A DNA stretch of 64,000 bases from Pseudomonas sp. KU43P (GCF_033095865.1 NZ_AP019365.1:2143501-2207500); one strand, 5' to 3'. Positions 25,273 to 34,181 are shown, numbered from the stretch's first letter. Made by a program: numbers and translations. The notes: generated from the sequence alone by a model not told the origin.

Positions 25273-26445
25273 TCAGCCCAGGGTGGCGACGCTGCGCAGG
25301 ATCAGCCGCACCAGCATGGTCTGGCGGGTGACGCCGGTCTTGGAGAAGGTGGAGCGCAGGTGGGCCCGCGAAGTGTTGCGGCTGATGCCCAGCTCTTCGG
25401 AGGCTTCGTCGAGGGTCAGGCCGTTGGCCAGGAGCATGGCCAGCTGGGTTTCTGCCGGGGTGAAGTCGAACAGGGCACGGACGATCTCCTGGGGGGCGGA
25501 GGATTGCTGCTCCGGGTCGCTGATGAAGATCACCACGGCGGGACATTGCTTGCCCTCGCTCCAGGCGGCCAGGGGTACCGAACGCACGATGATGCCCAGG
25601 TCGGCGCGGCCGGACGGGCGGGTGACGCGCATGGCCTCGACCACCGTGGCCTGGTTGCCCTTCTGCGAAAGCATGGCCTGGCGCACCAGGCGACGAAACT
25701 CCTGGGTATCGCGGGCGCTGCCGACCTGCAGGCCGTCGTTGACCTGCTTGATGCCGTCCTTCTCCTGCAGCAGCCGTTCGGCCACCTGGTTGGTCTGCAG
25801 CACCTTGCCGGTTTCGTCGAGGATGATGGTGCCCACGGCCATCTGGTCGACGGCGCCGGCGTACAGATTGCGTTCGATCTCGATGCGGTTGAGCTGCATG
25901 TGCACCTTGATCGATTGCTCCAGGTGCGGAATGAACCGTGCCAGTAGGGTCTTCTCGTCGTTGACGAAGGGCGGGTCGTCGCGGCCCCGGCTGATGCGCA
26001 GGCGGCACTGGGCACCGTCGCTGGTGTTGATGTCCACGCCCAGGATATGGAACACGTCCACAGGTTCCAGGAAGTTGCGAAAGAACTCCGATTGCCTGAG
26101 TTCGGCTTCCGGCAGGTAATCGCTCAACGCGACCACTTCGCTGTTGGGGAGCCCGATGAAGGGGTCCAGGGCGTAGAAGTGCTTGTTGTAGGAGTTGGTC
26201 GCCTCGCTGGAGGTGCCGTTGGTGCTGACCATCAGGCCATCGACCTGGCTGCTGGGCGGGCGCAGGATGAACGTAACGTACTTGCTGTCGAGGAGGCGAT
26301 TGAGCTGATTGAGGAAGGTGACCCAGGGGATGTTTTCCATCGGGCCCTGATAGAGCTGACCGACCAGCTCGCTGAAGTCTTCTAGGCTGAGACTCTGCAT
26401 GAATGCGTACCGTTTATTATTATTAGCACTGGCGTCGGCGAGCAT
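25273..26445 (-). CDS. LuxR-family transcriptional regulator, TeiR/TesR-like
   Basis: 390 residues. The C-terminal about 60 residues are a LuxR-type HTH: FDFTPAETQLAMLLANGLTL, then EASEELGISRNTSRAHLRS and TRQTMLVRLI. The N-terminal two-thirds is a PAS/GAF-like sensor (AVGTIILDETGKVLQTNQVAE). This layout matches the LuxR-type activator of testosterone degradation in Comamonas (TeiR/TesR). ATG 26445 follows AAGGACACC. Placed between the A-ring operon and kshA, it is the likely local regulator; binding to the GTCC-N4-GGAC dyads is inferred, not shown. Confidence 0.8.
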   Translation of the reverse strand: MLADASANNNKRYAFMQSLSLEDFSELVGQLYQGPMENIPWVTFLNQLNRLLDSKYVTFILRPPSSQVDGLMVSTNGTSSEATNSYNKHFYALDPFIGLPNSEVVALSDYLPEAELRQSEFFRNFLEPVDVFHILGVDINTSDGAQCRLRISRGRDDPPFVNDEKTLLARFIPHLEQSIKVHMQLNRIEIERNLYAGAVDQMAVGTIILDETGKVLQTNQVAERLLQEKDGIKQVNDGLQVGSARDTQEFRRLVRQAMLSQKGNQATVVEAMRVTRPSGRADLGIIVRSVPLAAWSEGKQCPAVVIFISDPEQQSSAPQEIVRALFDFTPAETQLAMLLANGLTLDEASEELGISRNTSRAHLRSTFSKTGVTRQTMLVRLILRSVATLG

Positions 26446-26484
26446 AAACGGTGTCCTTGTTTACGCGCAATGTCCTGTTGCGGG

Positions 26485-26518
26485 CCCGATCAGCGGTCAT
26501 GGCCGACGGCTGATCGGG
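26485..26518 (-). terminator. Hairpin downstream of kshA
   Basis: CCCGATCAGC (26485-26494) pairs perfectly with GCTGATCGGG (26509-26518) over a 14-base loop. It lies 20 bases beyond the kshA stop. No T-tract follows on the minus strand, so it may stabilise the mRNA rather than terminate it. Confidence 0.5.
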
Positions 26519-26537
26519 TGCCAGGGAGGGGTTGCTG

Positions 26538-27581
26538 TCAGGCGCGCTCGGCGCCACACACGACATAGTCCTTGCGGGTGCGGGTATCGTCGGAAATCAG
26601 CGCGACATCGGTGTAGAACTGCTCGTACCAGCGGCGCAGCTGGTACACCGGGCCGTCGCCGTCGCACAGCAGCGGGTTGTCGACACGGGTCTTGCTGTGC
26701 CAGATCGCCACATCCTCGTAGAAGGCTTCCTGGGCTTGTTTGACATAAGCCTTGGCGATGGCCTGGTTCTCTTCCTCGCTCAGCCCCGGGATCTTTTTCA
26801 CCAGCACGCCATAGCGCAGGGTGAAACTGTCGAGGTCGATCGGCACGTGGCAGTTCAGCAGCACCGAATGGATCGGCTGGTCGCCCATGGCACCGGTCAT
26901 TTCGGTGATCTGGTACGCCGGGCCGTAGTAGGTGGCGACGGTGGTCAGCACGCTGTCACCGGAGAGCCGGGCACTGCGCGCACGCATGATCTGGGCGGCG
27001 GTGTGGCCTTCGAAGACGTTGCTGAAGGCATCGATCGGTGCACCGTGCACGGTGTCGAAGTGGGCCATGTCGGCGATGTTGTCGATCAGCTCGCGGCAGT
27101 TGGTGTCGATCTTCAGCTCGGCAATTTCCCATGACGCCCATTGCGCGTCGTAGCACGCGTCGATGCGCGGGATGGCCTGCTCGGCGATCGGTGCATTGCC
27201 TTCGGGATCGTTCCACACGAACAAGAGGTGGTTCTGCTCCATGATCGGCCAGCGCTTGATCCTGGCCCGAGGCGGGATGCGCTTGGCGTACGGGATGTCG
27301 TCGCACACGCCGTCGGCGTTCCAGCGCCAGCCGTGGAACGGGCAGCGGATGGCGTTGCCTTCGACGCAGCCGGTGCTCAGGTCGGCGCCCATGTGCGGGC
27401 AGTAGCCGTCGAGGATGTTCAGTTCGCCGTCCTCGCCCTGGAACGCCACCAGGCGGGTGCCGAAGACATCCAGGCGGTGGGCTTTGCCATCGCGGTACTG
27501 GGCGGCCAGACCCAGGCAGTGCCAACCGCGCGCGTAGCGGTCTTCCAGCAGTTTGGCTTCGATACGGTGCAGTGTGCTCAT
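26538..27581 (-). CDS. kshA: 3-ketosteroid 9-alpha-hydroxylase, oxygenase (KshA)
   Basis: 347 residues from ATG 27581 (GGAG 11 bases upstream). The Rieske cluster ligands are Cys61/His63 (CPHMGADLSTG) and Cys80/His83 (CPFHGWRW). The mononuclear iron site is NIADMAHFDTVHG with His174 and His179. The sequence order and length match KshA, which hydroxylates C9 of ADD or AD and triggers B-ring opening. No reductase (KshB) gene is in the window. It is divergent from an SDR gene with dyad D between them. Confidence 0.9.
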   Translation of the reverse strand: MSTLHRIEAKLLEDRYARGWHCLGLAAQYRDGKAHRLDVFGTRLVAFQGEDGELNILDGYCPHMGADLSTGCVEGNAIRCPFHGWRWNADGVCDDIPYAKRIPPRARIKRWPIMEQNHLLFVWNDPEGNAPIAEQAIPRIDACYDAQWASWEIAELKIDTNCRELIDNIADMAHFDTVHGAPIDAFSNVFEGHTAAQIMRARSARLSGDSVLTTVATYYGPAYQITEMTGAMGDQPIHSVLLNCHVPIDLDSFTLRYGVLVKKIPGLSEEENQAIAKAYVKQAQEAFYEDVAIWHSKTRVDNPLLCDGDGPVYQLRRWYEQFYTDVALISDDTRTRKDYVVCGAERA

Positions 27582-27674
27582 GTTGTTGTTCTCCGGTTCT
27601 TCTTGGGGCCGCACGGGCAGCTCGGCCGACGGTACGGTGCACTCAAGCGATTCTGCCGGTCGTGACGTGGCGGT

Positions 27675-27694
27675 CATCGTCTGAACGGACGATG
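27675..27694. promoter_or_regulatory. Dyad operator candidate D
   Basis: CATCGTCT GAAC GGACGATG between the divergent kshA (start 27581) and SDR (start 27752). The arms differ from dyad C by a single base. Confidence 0.65.
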
Positions 27695-27751
27695 GCCTGC
27701 GACAGCAGGGCGGATTTACTGGCGGCCATCAGCCACAGGCAGGAGAACGTG

Positions 27752-28582
27752 ATGGCGGGACAGGTAGCAGTGATCACCGGCGCAGCCAGCGGCATCGGCC
27801 GCGGGCTGGCCGAGCATGCAGCGCAGCTTGGCCTGCGCCTGGTGCTGGCGGATGTCGACGCCCCACGCCTGATGGCACTGGCCGCACGGTTGCAGGCGCA
27901 GGGCGCCGAGGTGCTGGCCAGGGTGACCAACGTGGGCGACGCCGAACAGATGGCGCAACTGCGCGAGGCAGCTCTGGCGCGCTTCGCCAGGGTCGACCTG
28001 TTGTTCAACAACGCTGGGGTGATGCAGACCGGCTACAGCTGGGAAGTCGACCCCGCGCAATGGCAGCGCATCCTCGATATCAACCTGCGTGGTGTGATCA
28101 ACGGCATCCGCTGCTTCGTGCCCTGGCTGCTCGAACAGGGGCGCCCGGCCCACGTTATCAATACCGCGTCGCTGGCCGGGCTGGTGTGCAGCCCGCTGAT
28201 GGCGCCCTATACCGTGACCAAGCAGGCCGTGGTGGCGCTCAGCGAAACCCTGCATTACGAGCTGGCCCAACTGGGGGCGCCGATCTCGGTTTCGGTGCTC
28301 TGCCCGGGCGCCGTGGCCAGTGACATCATGGCCTCCGACCCGGTCGAGGCAGGCCCAGCGGCGTCATTCAGCGCCGCGCTCGATGGCAGTATTCGCGCCG
28401 GCATGAACCCCCGTGAACTGGCCGGCCTGGTGTTCCAGGCCGTGGCCGAAAAGCGTTTCTGGATTCTGCCGCACAAGGCCTTCAAGCCGGCCCTTGAGCG
28501 GCGCCTGCGCAGCGTGCTCGATGAAACCAACCCAGCTTTCGCCATGCCCGAACTCGAGGGAGACGCCCATGCCGCTCGATAA
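27752..28582 (+). CDS. Short-chain dehydrogenase, putative hydroxysteroid dehydrogenase
   Basis: 276 residues from ATG 27752 (AGGAGAACGTG upstream). Cofactor motif TGAASGIGRGLAEHA, NNAGVMQTGYSWEVD, and catalytic NTASLAGLVCSPLMAPYTVTKQ. The long C-terminal part (FWILPHKAFKPALERRL) is typical of SDRs acting on bulky hydrophobic alcohols. It overlaps the following hydrolase gene by 14 bases, so the two are coupled. A role in oxidising or reducing a steroid hydroxyl is inferred from the neighbours kshA and kstD. Confidence 0.75.
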   Translation: MAGQVAVITGAASGIGRGLAEHAAQLGLRLVLADVDAPRLMALAARLQAQGAEVLARVTNVGDAEQMAQLREAALARFARVDLLFNNAGVMQTGYSWEVDPAQWQRILDINLRGVINGIRCFVPWLLEQGRPAHVINTASLAGLVCSPLMAPYTVTKQAVVALSETLHYELAQLGAPISVSVLCPGAVASDIMASDPVEAGPAASFSAALDGSIRAGMNPRELAGLVFQAVAEKRFWILPHKAFKPALERRLRSVLDETNPAFAMPELEGDAHAAR

Positions 28583-29495
28583 CCAGCTTGCCAGCGTACT
28601 GCAGGGTTTCCGCGCCCAGGGCGAGCCCGATTACGCCACCCTCGATGCCCGCCAGTATCGGCTGTATGCCGACAACCTGATGCCGCCCTTGCCAGGCGCG
28701 GACATGGCCGACGTGCGGGATCTCGAAGTCGGCGGCGCGCAGGGGATGCTCGCGGCGCGCCTGTACCGCCCGCTGGACCGTGACGGCCTGCCGTTGCTGG
28801 TGTTCTTCCACGGCGGCGGTTTCGTGATCGGCAACCTGGACACCCATGACAACCTGTGCCGCACGCTGGCCCTGGAAACCGGCGCGGTGGTGGTGTCGGT
28901 GGCCTATCGCCTGGCACCGGAGGCGCGCTTCCCGGCGGCACCCCACGACTGTTATGCCGCGACCCGATGGCTGGTCGAGCATGCCCAGGCACTGGGCGTG
29001 GACGCTGGCCGCCTGGCGCTGGCGGGCGACAGCGCCGGTGGCAACCTGGCCATTGCCGTCAGCCGCCTGGCCCGAGAACACGGTGGGCCGGCGATTCGGC
29101 ACCAGTGCCTGTTCTATCCCGTGACCGATGCGGCGTGCGCCAGCGCGTCCTATGGGCAGTTCGCCGAGGGCTATCTGTTGTCGCGGGCCATGATGGGCTG
29201 GTTCTGGGGGCAGTATCTGGAGCACCCGCAGCAAGCTGACGACGCCCTGGCGTCGCCCCTGCGCGACGAGGCGCTTCAGGGTTTGCCGGCCACCACCTTG
29301 CTGACCGCCGAATACGACCCGCTGCGCGACGAAGGCGAGGCCTTCGCCGAGCGCTTGCAGGCGGCAGGTGTGAGCGTGCGGCTGGAGCGCTGCGACGGCA
29401 TGGTGCACGGTTTCATCAGCATGGCGCCTTTCGTCGAGGCTGCCGCACGGGCCCTGCAGGGCGCCGCTGCGGACCTGCGCCGCGCACTGGGTTGA
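28569..29495 (+). CDS. Alpha/beta hydrolase of the hormone-sensitive-lipase family
   Basis: 308 residues from ATG 28569. HSL family marks are HGGGF (oxyanion hole, residues 81-85), GDSAGGNL with nucleophile Ser155, AEYDPLRDEGE with the acid Asp, and DGMVHGF with the catalytic His. Such esterases hydrolyse short esters on lipophilic alcohols; here a steroid ester or lactone is plausible. Translation is coupled to the SDR. A GC-rich dyad (29501-29530) follows the stop. Confidence 0.82.
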   Translation: MPLDNQLASVLQGFRAQGEPDYATLDARQYRLYADNLMPPLPGADMADVRDLEVGGAQGMLAARLYRPLDRDGLPLLVFFHGGGFVIGNLDTHDNLCRTLALETGAVVVSVAYRLAPEARFPAAPHDCYAATRWLVEHAQALGVDAGRLALAGDSAGGNLAIAVSRLAREHGGPAIRHQCLFYPVTDAACASASYGQFAEGYLLSRAMMGWFWGQYLEHPQQADDALASPLRDEALQGLPATTLLTAEYDPLRDEGEAFAERLQAAGVSVRLERCDGMVHGFISMAPFVEAAARALQGAAADLRRALG

Positions 29496-29500
29496 GGCAG

Positions 29501-29530
29501 GCCGGCCTCGTCCGTTCGGACGAAGCCGGC
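29501..29530. promoter_or_regulatory. Dyad operator candidate E / GC-rich inverted repeat
   Basis: The core GTCC GTTC GGAC (29510-29521) sits in a longer inverted repeat with outer arms GCCGGC/GCCGGC. It lies after the HSL gene and before the small peptide and kstD genes, so it could serve as an operator, a transcript-end hairpin, or both. No T-tract follows. Confidence 0.5.
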
Positions 29531-29586
29531 GCAGAGCGGCAGTTCTAGGCTGGCAGCACACCCTCTCTACGTTTAGAGGCATGGCC

Positions 29587-29757
29587 ATGAAAACAACAAG
29601 ATTCTGCCTGACCCTGATCGTCTCTGCCTTCGTCGCTGCCTACGTGGCAGCGCTGACCCAGCCCTTACCGGTGTCTCAGCGCGTGGCCTATTACTGCCAG
29701 CCTGGATATCAGTCGTGCTACATGCCGGCGCTCGGGGCAATGCGACTGTTGCCTTGA
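29587..29757 (+). CDS. Small secreted or membrane-anchored peptide, unknown function
   Basis: A 56-codon ORF with AGAGG 7 bases before ATG 29587 (ATG 29581 is in the same frame but too close to the SD). The product starts MKTTRFCLTLIVSAFVAAY, a Lys/Arg N-terminus and hydrophobic helix like a signal peptide or anchor, followed by a 30-residue tail with two Cys (YYCQPG, QSCYMP). Its position between dyad E and kstD suggests that it belongs to the steroid regulon. No family recognised. Confidence 0.5.
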   Translation: MKTTRFCLTLIVSAFVAAYVAALTQPLPVSQRVAYYCQPGYQSCYMPALGAMRLLP

Positions 29758-29829
29758 GCGCGCGCCTGCCCGGCCGACCTCGAATCGTCGCAATCGCGGC
29801 CGGTGGCCGCACATGGAGAAGGGGCATTA

Positions 29830-31590
29830 ATGAACAATGACAACACGCATGGCATGCGCTGGGATGCCGTCTACGACGTGGTCGTGGTCGGTTCCGGCGC
29901 TGGCGCCATGACTGCGGCGCTGCGCGCCCATGACCATGGCCTGTCGGTACTGATGGTGGAAAAGGCCGCGCAATACGGCGGCACCACGGCGATCTCCGGC
30001 GGCGGCATCTGGATCCCCTGCAACGACCAGATCGAAGGCCTTGGCGGCAGCGATTCACCCGAGCAAGCACGCGCCTACCTGCGTGCCACGGTTGGCGAAG
30101 ACTACGAGCCCGCGCGCATCGACGCTTACCTGGAACACGGCCCGAGGATGCTCGGCTACCTGGCCGCTCGCGCCCAGACCTACTTTCGCGCCGTGGCGCG
30201 TTACCCTGACTATTACCCCGAGCGCGAAGGCGGCAAGCCCGGCTACCGCACCCTGGAGCCGGCCGTCTTCGACGCCGCCCGCCTGGGCGACGAATTCCAG
30301 CGCCTGCGCGCCTCGTCGCCGGCGACCCTGATCGCCGGCCGCATCGCCATGACTCAGGTCGAGGCCCACACCATCGTCACCAAGGAGCCCGGCTGGCTCT
30401 GGCTGACAGCGCGCCTGGGCCTGCGCTACCTCGCCGACCTGCGTTGGCGCCGGCGCACCCCTCGGGATCGCCGGCTGACGCTGGGCAACGCGCTGGTCGC
30501 CAGCTTGCGTGCGGCGATGCAGGCGAGGGGCATCGAGCTCTGGCTGCAAACGCCCATGCGCAGCTTGTGCAGCGAGGGCGGCAAGGTCACAGGGTTGTTG
30601 GCCGAGCGCCAGGGCAGGGCGGTGAATGTGCGCGCGAACGCTGGCGTGATCCTCGGTTGCGGTGGCTTCGAGGCCGACCAGCTCATGCGCGAGCAATACC
30701 TGCCCGGCCCCACCAGCGCCAAATGGACGGCCGCGCCGCCGATCAACAGTGGGGATGGCATTCGCGCCGGCCTGGCGTTGGGTGCCGACGTGGCCCTGAT
30801 GAGCCACACCTGGGGCGCACCGACCGTGCATGTGCCTGGCGAAGAGAAACAGCGGGCGCTGTTCGTCGAACGGGCGTTTCCCCGTTGCATCATGGTCAAC
30901 GGCCAAGGGCAGCGCTTCGTCAACGAGGCGGCGCCGTACCCGGACATCATCTACGCCATGTACGCCGACCAGCAGCGCAACGGCGCCAACGTGCCCGCCT
31001 GGTTGATCTTCGATGCCGAATACCGCAAGCGCTACCCGTGCGGCGTGCTGTTGCCAGGCACGGTGCAACCGGACAGCAAGATCCCCGACGGCTGGCTGGA
31101 CAAGGTGATCTACCGGGCAGACAGCCTGGCCGCCCTGGCCGCCAAGATTGGCGTGGATGCCCAGGGCCTGGCGCAGAGCGTGCAACGCCTCAACCAGCAG
31201 GCCGGCAAGGGCGTGGATACGGATTTTGGCAAAGGCGACAGCCTGTTCGACCGCTACTACGGCGACAGCAACTGCCAGCCCAACCCATGCCTGGGGCCGC
31301 TGGAGCGGGCGCCGTTCTACGCACTGCGCATTGATGCTGGCGAGTTGGGTACCAAAGGCGGTTTGCGCACCGATGCGCAGGCGCGCGTGCTGCGGGCCGA
31401 TGGTTCACTGATCGATGGGTTGTACGCCATTGGCAATACCAGTGCGGCGTTGATGGGCAAGACCTACCCAGGCCCCGGCTCGACTATCGGGCCGGCCATG
31501 ACCTTCGGCTACATCGCGGCAAACCACCTGGCGCGGGAGGTGGGGCAGGTGCAGCCTGAAGTGATGGCCGAAGCCGGGTTGCATCGATAG
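29830..31590 (+). CDS. kstD: 3-ketosteroid dehydrogenase (KstD family)
   Basis: 586 residues. FAD-binding VVVVGSGAGAMTAALRAHDHG near the N-terminus, GGTTAISGGGIWIP, GCGGFEAD, FVNEAAPYPD, and the C-terminal KTYPGPGSTIGPAMTFGYIAA. In KstD1 the equivalent Tyr-x-Gly-x-Gly holds the catalytic Tyr and Gly that act at the 3-keto end. It desaturates the steroid A ring at C1-C2; a delta-4-(5-alpha) dehydrogenase of the same family cannot be excluded. ATG 29830 is preceded by GGAGAAGGGG. With kshA it supplies the two activities that open the B ring. Confidence 0.85.
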   Translation: MNNDNTHGMRWDAVYDVVVVGSGAGAMTAALRAHDHGLSVLMVEKAAQYGGTTAISGGGIWIPCNDQIEGLGGSDSPEQARAYLRATVGEDYEPARIDAYLEHGPRMLGYLAARAQTYFRAVARYPDYYPEREGGKPGYRTLEPAVFDAARLGDEFQRLRASSPATLIAGRIAMTQVEAHTIVTKEPGWLWLTARLGLRYLADLRWRRRTPRDRRLTLGNALVASLRAAMQARGIELWLQTPMRSLCSEGGKVTGLLAERQGRAVNVRANAGVILGCGGFEADQLMREQYLPGPTSAKWTAAPPINSGDGIRAGLALGADVALMSHTWGAPTVHVPGEEKQRALFVERAFPRCIMVNGQGQRFVNEAAPYPDIIYAMYADQQRNGANVPAWLIFDAEYRKRYPCGVLLPGTVQPDSKIPDGWLDKVIYRADSLAALAAKIGVDAQGLAQSVQRLNQQAGKGVDTDFGKGDSLFDRYYGDSNCQPNPCLGPLERAPFYALRIDAGELGTKGGLRTDAQARVLRADGSLIDGLYAIGNTSAALMGKTYPGPGSTIGPAMTFGYIAANHLAREVGQVQPEVMAEAGLHR

Positions 31591-31698
31591 TTGTGCGGCT
31601 CACTCGCAGGCTTGGCCCGCGCGTGAGCCGTACACCCCGTTAGCAACGTACGTCCTGGAGATGATCCGCACTGAAAGGCTTACAAGGAATCCAGATAC

Positions 31699-31878
31699 TC
31701 AGTGCACCCCGGCATGCCGCCGCGCGCGGCGCACAGGCTGCGCCTTGGCCGGCCCCTGTGGTGGTTGGTGGTGATGTGGTGAATGACGCCGCACGATACG
31801 CAGTACGCCCCATAGCATGGCGGCTGCAACGCTAAGCCACATACCCACCAGCATGAGAATTGCCATTGTCAGGCTCAT
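31699..31878 (-). CDS. Small single-pass membrane protein
   Basis: 59 residues from ATG 31878, chosen because a perfect AAGGAGG lies 5 bases upstream. One transmembrane helix (MAILMLVGMWLSVAAAMLWG) is followed by a basic, His-rich tail (RRHSPHHHQPPQG...RRARRHAG). Function unknown. It is isolated between kstD and the lipoprotein gene. Confidence 0.65.
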   Translation of the reverse strand: MSLTMAILMLVGMWLSVAAAMLWGVLRIVRRHSPHHHQPPQGPAKAQPVRRARRHAGVH

Positions 31879-32092
31879 GTGTGCCTCCTTCTCTCGGACC
31901 AAGCCATGGCTCGCCCTACAGACACAGCATTAGTCTAGCTCGCCGGCGGTGACGTTCCATTGACCGAACGTCTGGTGCTTTGGTCCAGTGGCTTTGCGGC
32001 TTGCATTGGGCTATACCCGCGCCGCGCCGCGCCCTATGATCGTTGCCCAGAGCCGGGCGCTGCCTGCCTGGCATCGGAACAAGCGAGCGTTC

Positions 32093-32779
32093 ATGGAGCA
32101 CGATTCCTTCAAGCCGTGGGGCAATGGCCCACGGCGACTACTGTTGGCATGCCTGATGGCGGCGAGCCTGGGCGGTTGCGCCGGTACGCCGCCAGCTTCC
32201 CTCAAAAGCCTGCCGCAACGGGTCGAGATCAGCAGCGTGCCGTTCTACCGCGGCAACGCCAACCACAGCGGCGCCATGGCCTTGGCCGCCTTGCTCTCGC
32301 AGCAGGGCGCGCCGATCACGCCGGGGTTGCTCGACAAGCCCTTGAACCTGCCCCAGGGCGCCGAGTCGCTGGGCACCAGCATTCCTCGCGTGGCGCGTGA
32401 ATACGGCATGGTGGTTTATCCGCTGGATCAACGCTTCGACGCTTTACTGACCCAGGTGGCAGCCGGCAATCCGGTGCTGCTGCGGTATCAGGACGGTTCG
32501 GCCTGGTGGAGCGAGCCGCGCTATGCGTTGCTGATCGGCTATGACCGCTACAAGCAGCGTGTGCTGTTGCGCTCAGGCATGAATCGACGGCAGCTGATGG
32601 CCTTCGATGACTTCACCTCGGCGTGGGCGAAGGAGGGGAGTTGGGCTGTGCTGGTACAGCCACCGCGGCAACTGCCGGCCCAGGTGGACCGCCAGCGTTG
32701 GCTGCAGGCTGCCGACGAACTGGCCCGCGCGGGGCAGGAAGTGGCGGCGAAACAGGCTGTGAGCAGCCTGGGCAAGTAG
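32093..32779 (+). CDS. Lipoprotein with a C39-peptidase-like domain lacking catalytic residues
   Basis: 228 residues. The signal peptide ends in a lipobox LGGC with Cys29. The domain that follows (VEISSVPFYRG...ALAALL, then AAGNPVLLRYQ, YALLIGYDRYKQRVLLRSG) has the layout of C39-like papain-fold proteins of Pseudomonas. In active relatives the segment reads QCGPAALA; here it is HSGAMALA, so Cys is replaced by Ser59, and the His before YA is Arg143. It is probably a non-catalytic relative that binds a peptide. A longer upstream start (31988) has no SD. Confidence 0.65.
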   Translation: MEHDSFKPWGNGPRRLLLACLMAASLGGCAGTPPASLKSLPQRVEISSVPFYRGNANHSGAMALAALLSQQGAPITPGLLDKPLNLPQGAESLGTSIPRVAREYGMVVYPLDQRFDALLTQVAAGNPVLLRYQDGSAWWSEPRYALLIGYDRYKQRVLLRSGMNRRQLMAFDDFTSAWAKEGSWAVLVQPPRQLPAQVDRQRWLQAADELARAGQEVAAKQAVSSLGK

Positions 32780-32793
32780 CGGGGTAATTGCTG

Positions 32794-32886
32794 ACCCTAT
32801 CGCCGGCAAGCCGGCTCCCACAGGTGCGCCACTGCCCTTGAGTTCAGTGGGATACCTGAGGGAGCCGGCTTGCCGGCGATGAGGCC
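32794..32886. repeat. Pseudomonas REP/BIME inverted pair
   Basis: CCCTATCGCCGGCAAGCCGG and the facing copy GAGCCGGCTTGCCGGCGAT; located between the convergent lipoprotein and puuB genes. Confidence 0.88.
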
Positions 32887-32897
32887 ATCAGCCTGGA

Positions 32898-34181
32898 TCA
32901 GAAGCCCAGACGGTCACGCAGGCTGTAGTACCAGGCACCGATGGCGCTGAACGGTACACGCAGCATCTGGCCACCCGGGAACGGGTAGTGCGGCAGACCG
33001 GCGAAGGCGTCGAAACGTTCGGCCTGGCCACGCAGTGCCTCGGCCAGTACCTTGCCCGCCAGGTGGGTGTAGGTCACACCGTGGCCCGAGCAACCCTGCG
33101 AGTAGTAGATGTTGTCGCCGATACGGCCAACTTGCGGCAGACGCGACAGGGTGAGCAGGAAGTTGCCGGTCCAGGCGAAGTCGATCTTGACGTCCTTGAG
33201 TTGTGGGAAGGCCTTGAGCATCTTCGGACGAATGATCGCCTCGATGTTGGCCGGGTCGCGGGCACCGTATACCACACCACCGCCGAAGATCAGGCGCTTG
33301 TCGCTGGTCAGGCGGTAGTAGTCGAGCAGGTAGTTGCAGTCTTCGACGCAGTAGTCCTGCGGCAGCAGGGTACGGGCCAGTTCTTCGCCCAGCGGCTCGG
33401 TGGTGATCACCTGGGTACCGCATGGCATCGACTTGGCGGCCAGTTCCGGCACCAGGTTGCCCAGGTAGGCGTTGCCGGCGACGATGATGAACTTGGCGCG
33501 TACCTTGCCCTGCGGGGTGTGCACGACAGGGTTGGCGCCACGCTCGATGCGCACGGCCGGGGTCTGCTCATAGATGATGCCGCCCAGCGACTCGACCGCG
33601 GCTGCTTCGCCCAGGGCCAGGTTCAGTGGGTGGATGTGGCCGCCGCTCATGTCCAGCATGCCGCCGACGTAGCTGTCGCAGGCAACCACTTCGCGGATGC
33701 GTTTCTGGTCCATCAGCTCCAGCTGAGTGTGGCCGAAGCGTTCCCACAGGCGTTTCTGCGATTCCAGGTGGCCCATCTGCTTGCTGGTCAGCGCAGCGAA
33801 CACGCCGCCGTCTTTCAGGTCGCACTGGATGTTGTACTTGGCAACGCGCTCACGGATGATGCGGCCGCCTTCGAAGGCCATGTGGCCCAGCAGTTGTGCT
33901 TGCTTGGGGCCGACGGTGCGTTCGATGACGTCGATGTCACGGCTGTAGCTGTTGACGATCTGACCGCCGTTGCGGCCCGACGCGCCGAAGCCGACTTTGG
34001 CCGCTTCGACGATGCTTACCTTGAAGCCGTTTTCCAGCAGGAACAGTGCGCTGGACAGGCCGGTGTAGCCGGCGCCGATGATGCACACATCGGTTTCCAC
34101 CTCACCCTGCAGCGCCGGACGTGGCGGCACCGGGTTGGCCGAGGCGGCGTAGTAGGACTGGGGGTAGGGGGTATTGGCCAT
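32898..34181 (-). CDS. puuB: Gamma-glutamylputrescine oxidase-type FAD oxidoreductase (PuuB)
   Basis: 427 residues of the DAO/D-amino-acid oxidase fold. It has VETDVCIIGAGYTGLSSALFL, GFGASGRNGGQIVNSYS, and C-terminal YYSQGCSGHGVTYTHLAGK, typical of PuuB. PuuB oxidises gamma-glutamyl-putrescine to the aldehyde in polyamine breakdown. It stands alone here with its own upstream region; no puuA or puuC is in the window. Confidence 0.85.
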   Translation of the reverse strand: MANTPYPQSYYAASANPVPPRPALQGEVETDVCIIGAGYTGLSSALFLLENGFKVSIVEAAKVGFGASGRNGGQIVNSYSRDIDVIERTVGPKQAQLLGHMAFEGGRIIRERVAKYNIQCDLKDGGVFAALTSKQMGHLESQKRLWERFGHTQLELMDQKRIREVVACDSYVGGMLDMSGGHIHPLNLALGEAAAVESLGGIIYEQTPAVRIERGANPVVHTPQGKVRAKFIIVAGNAYLGNLVPELAAKSMPCGTQVITTEPLGEELARTLLPQDYCVEDCNYLLDYYRLTSDKRLIFGGGVVYGARDPANIEAIIRPKMLKAFPQLKDVKIDFAWTGNFLLTLSRLPQVGRIGDNIYYSQGCSGHGVTYTHLAGKVLAEALRGQAERFDAFAGLPHYPFPGGQMLRVPFSAIGAWYYSLRDRLGF

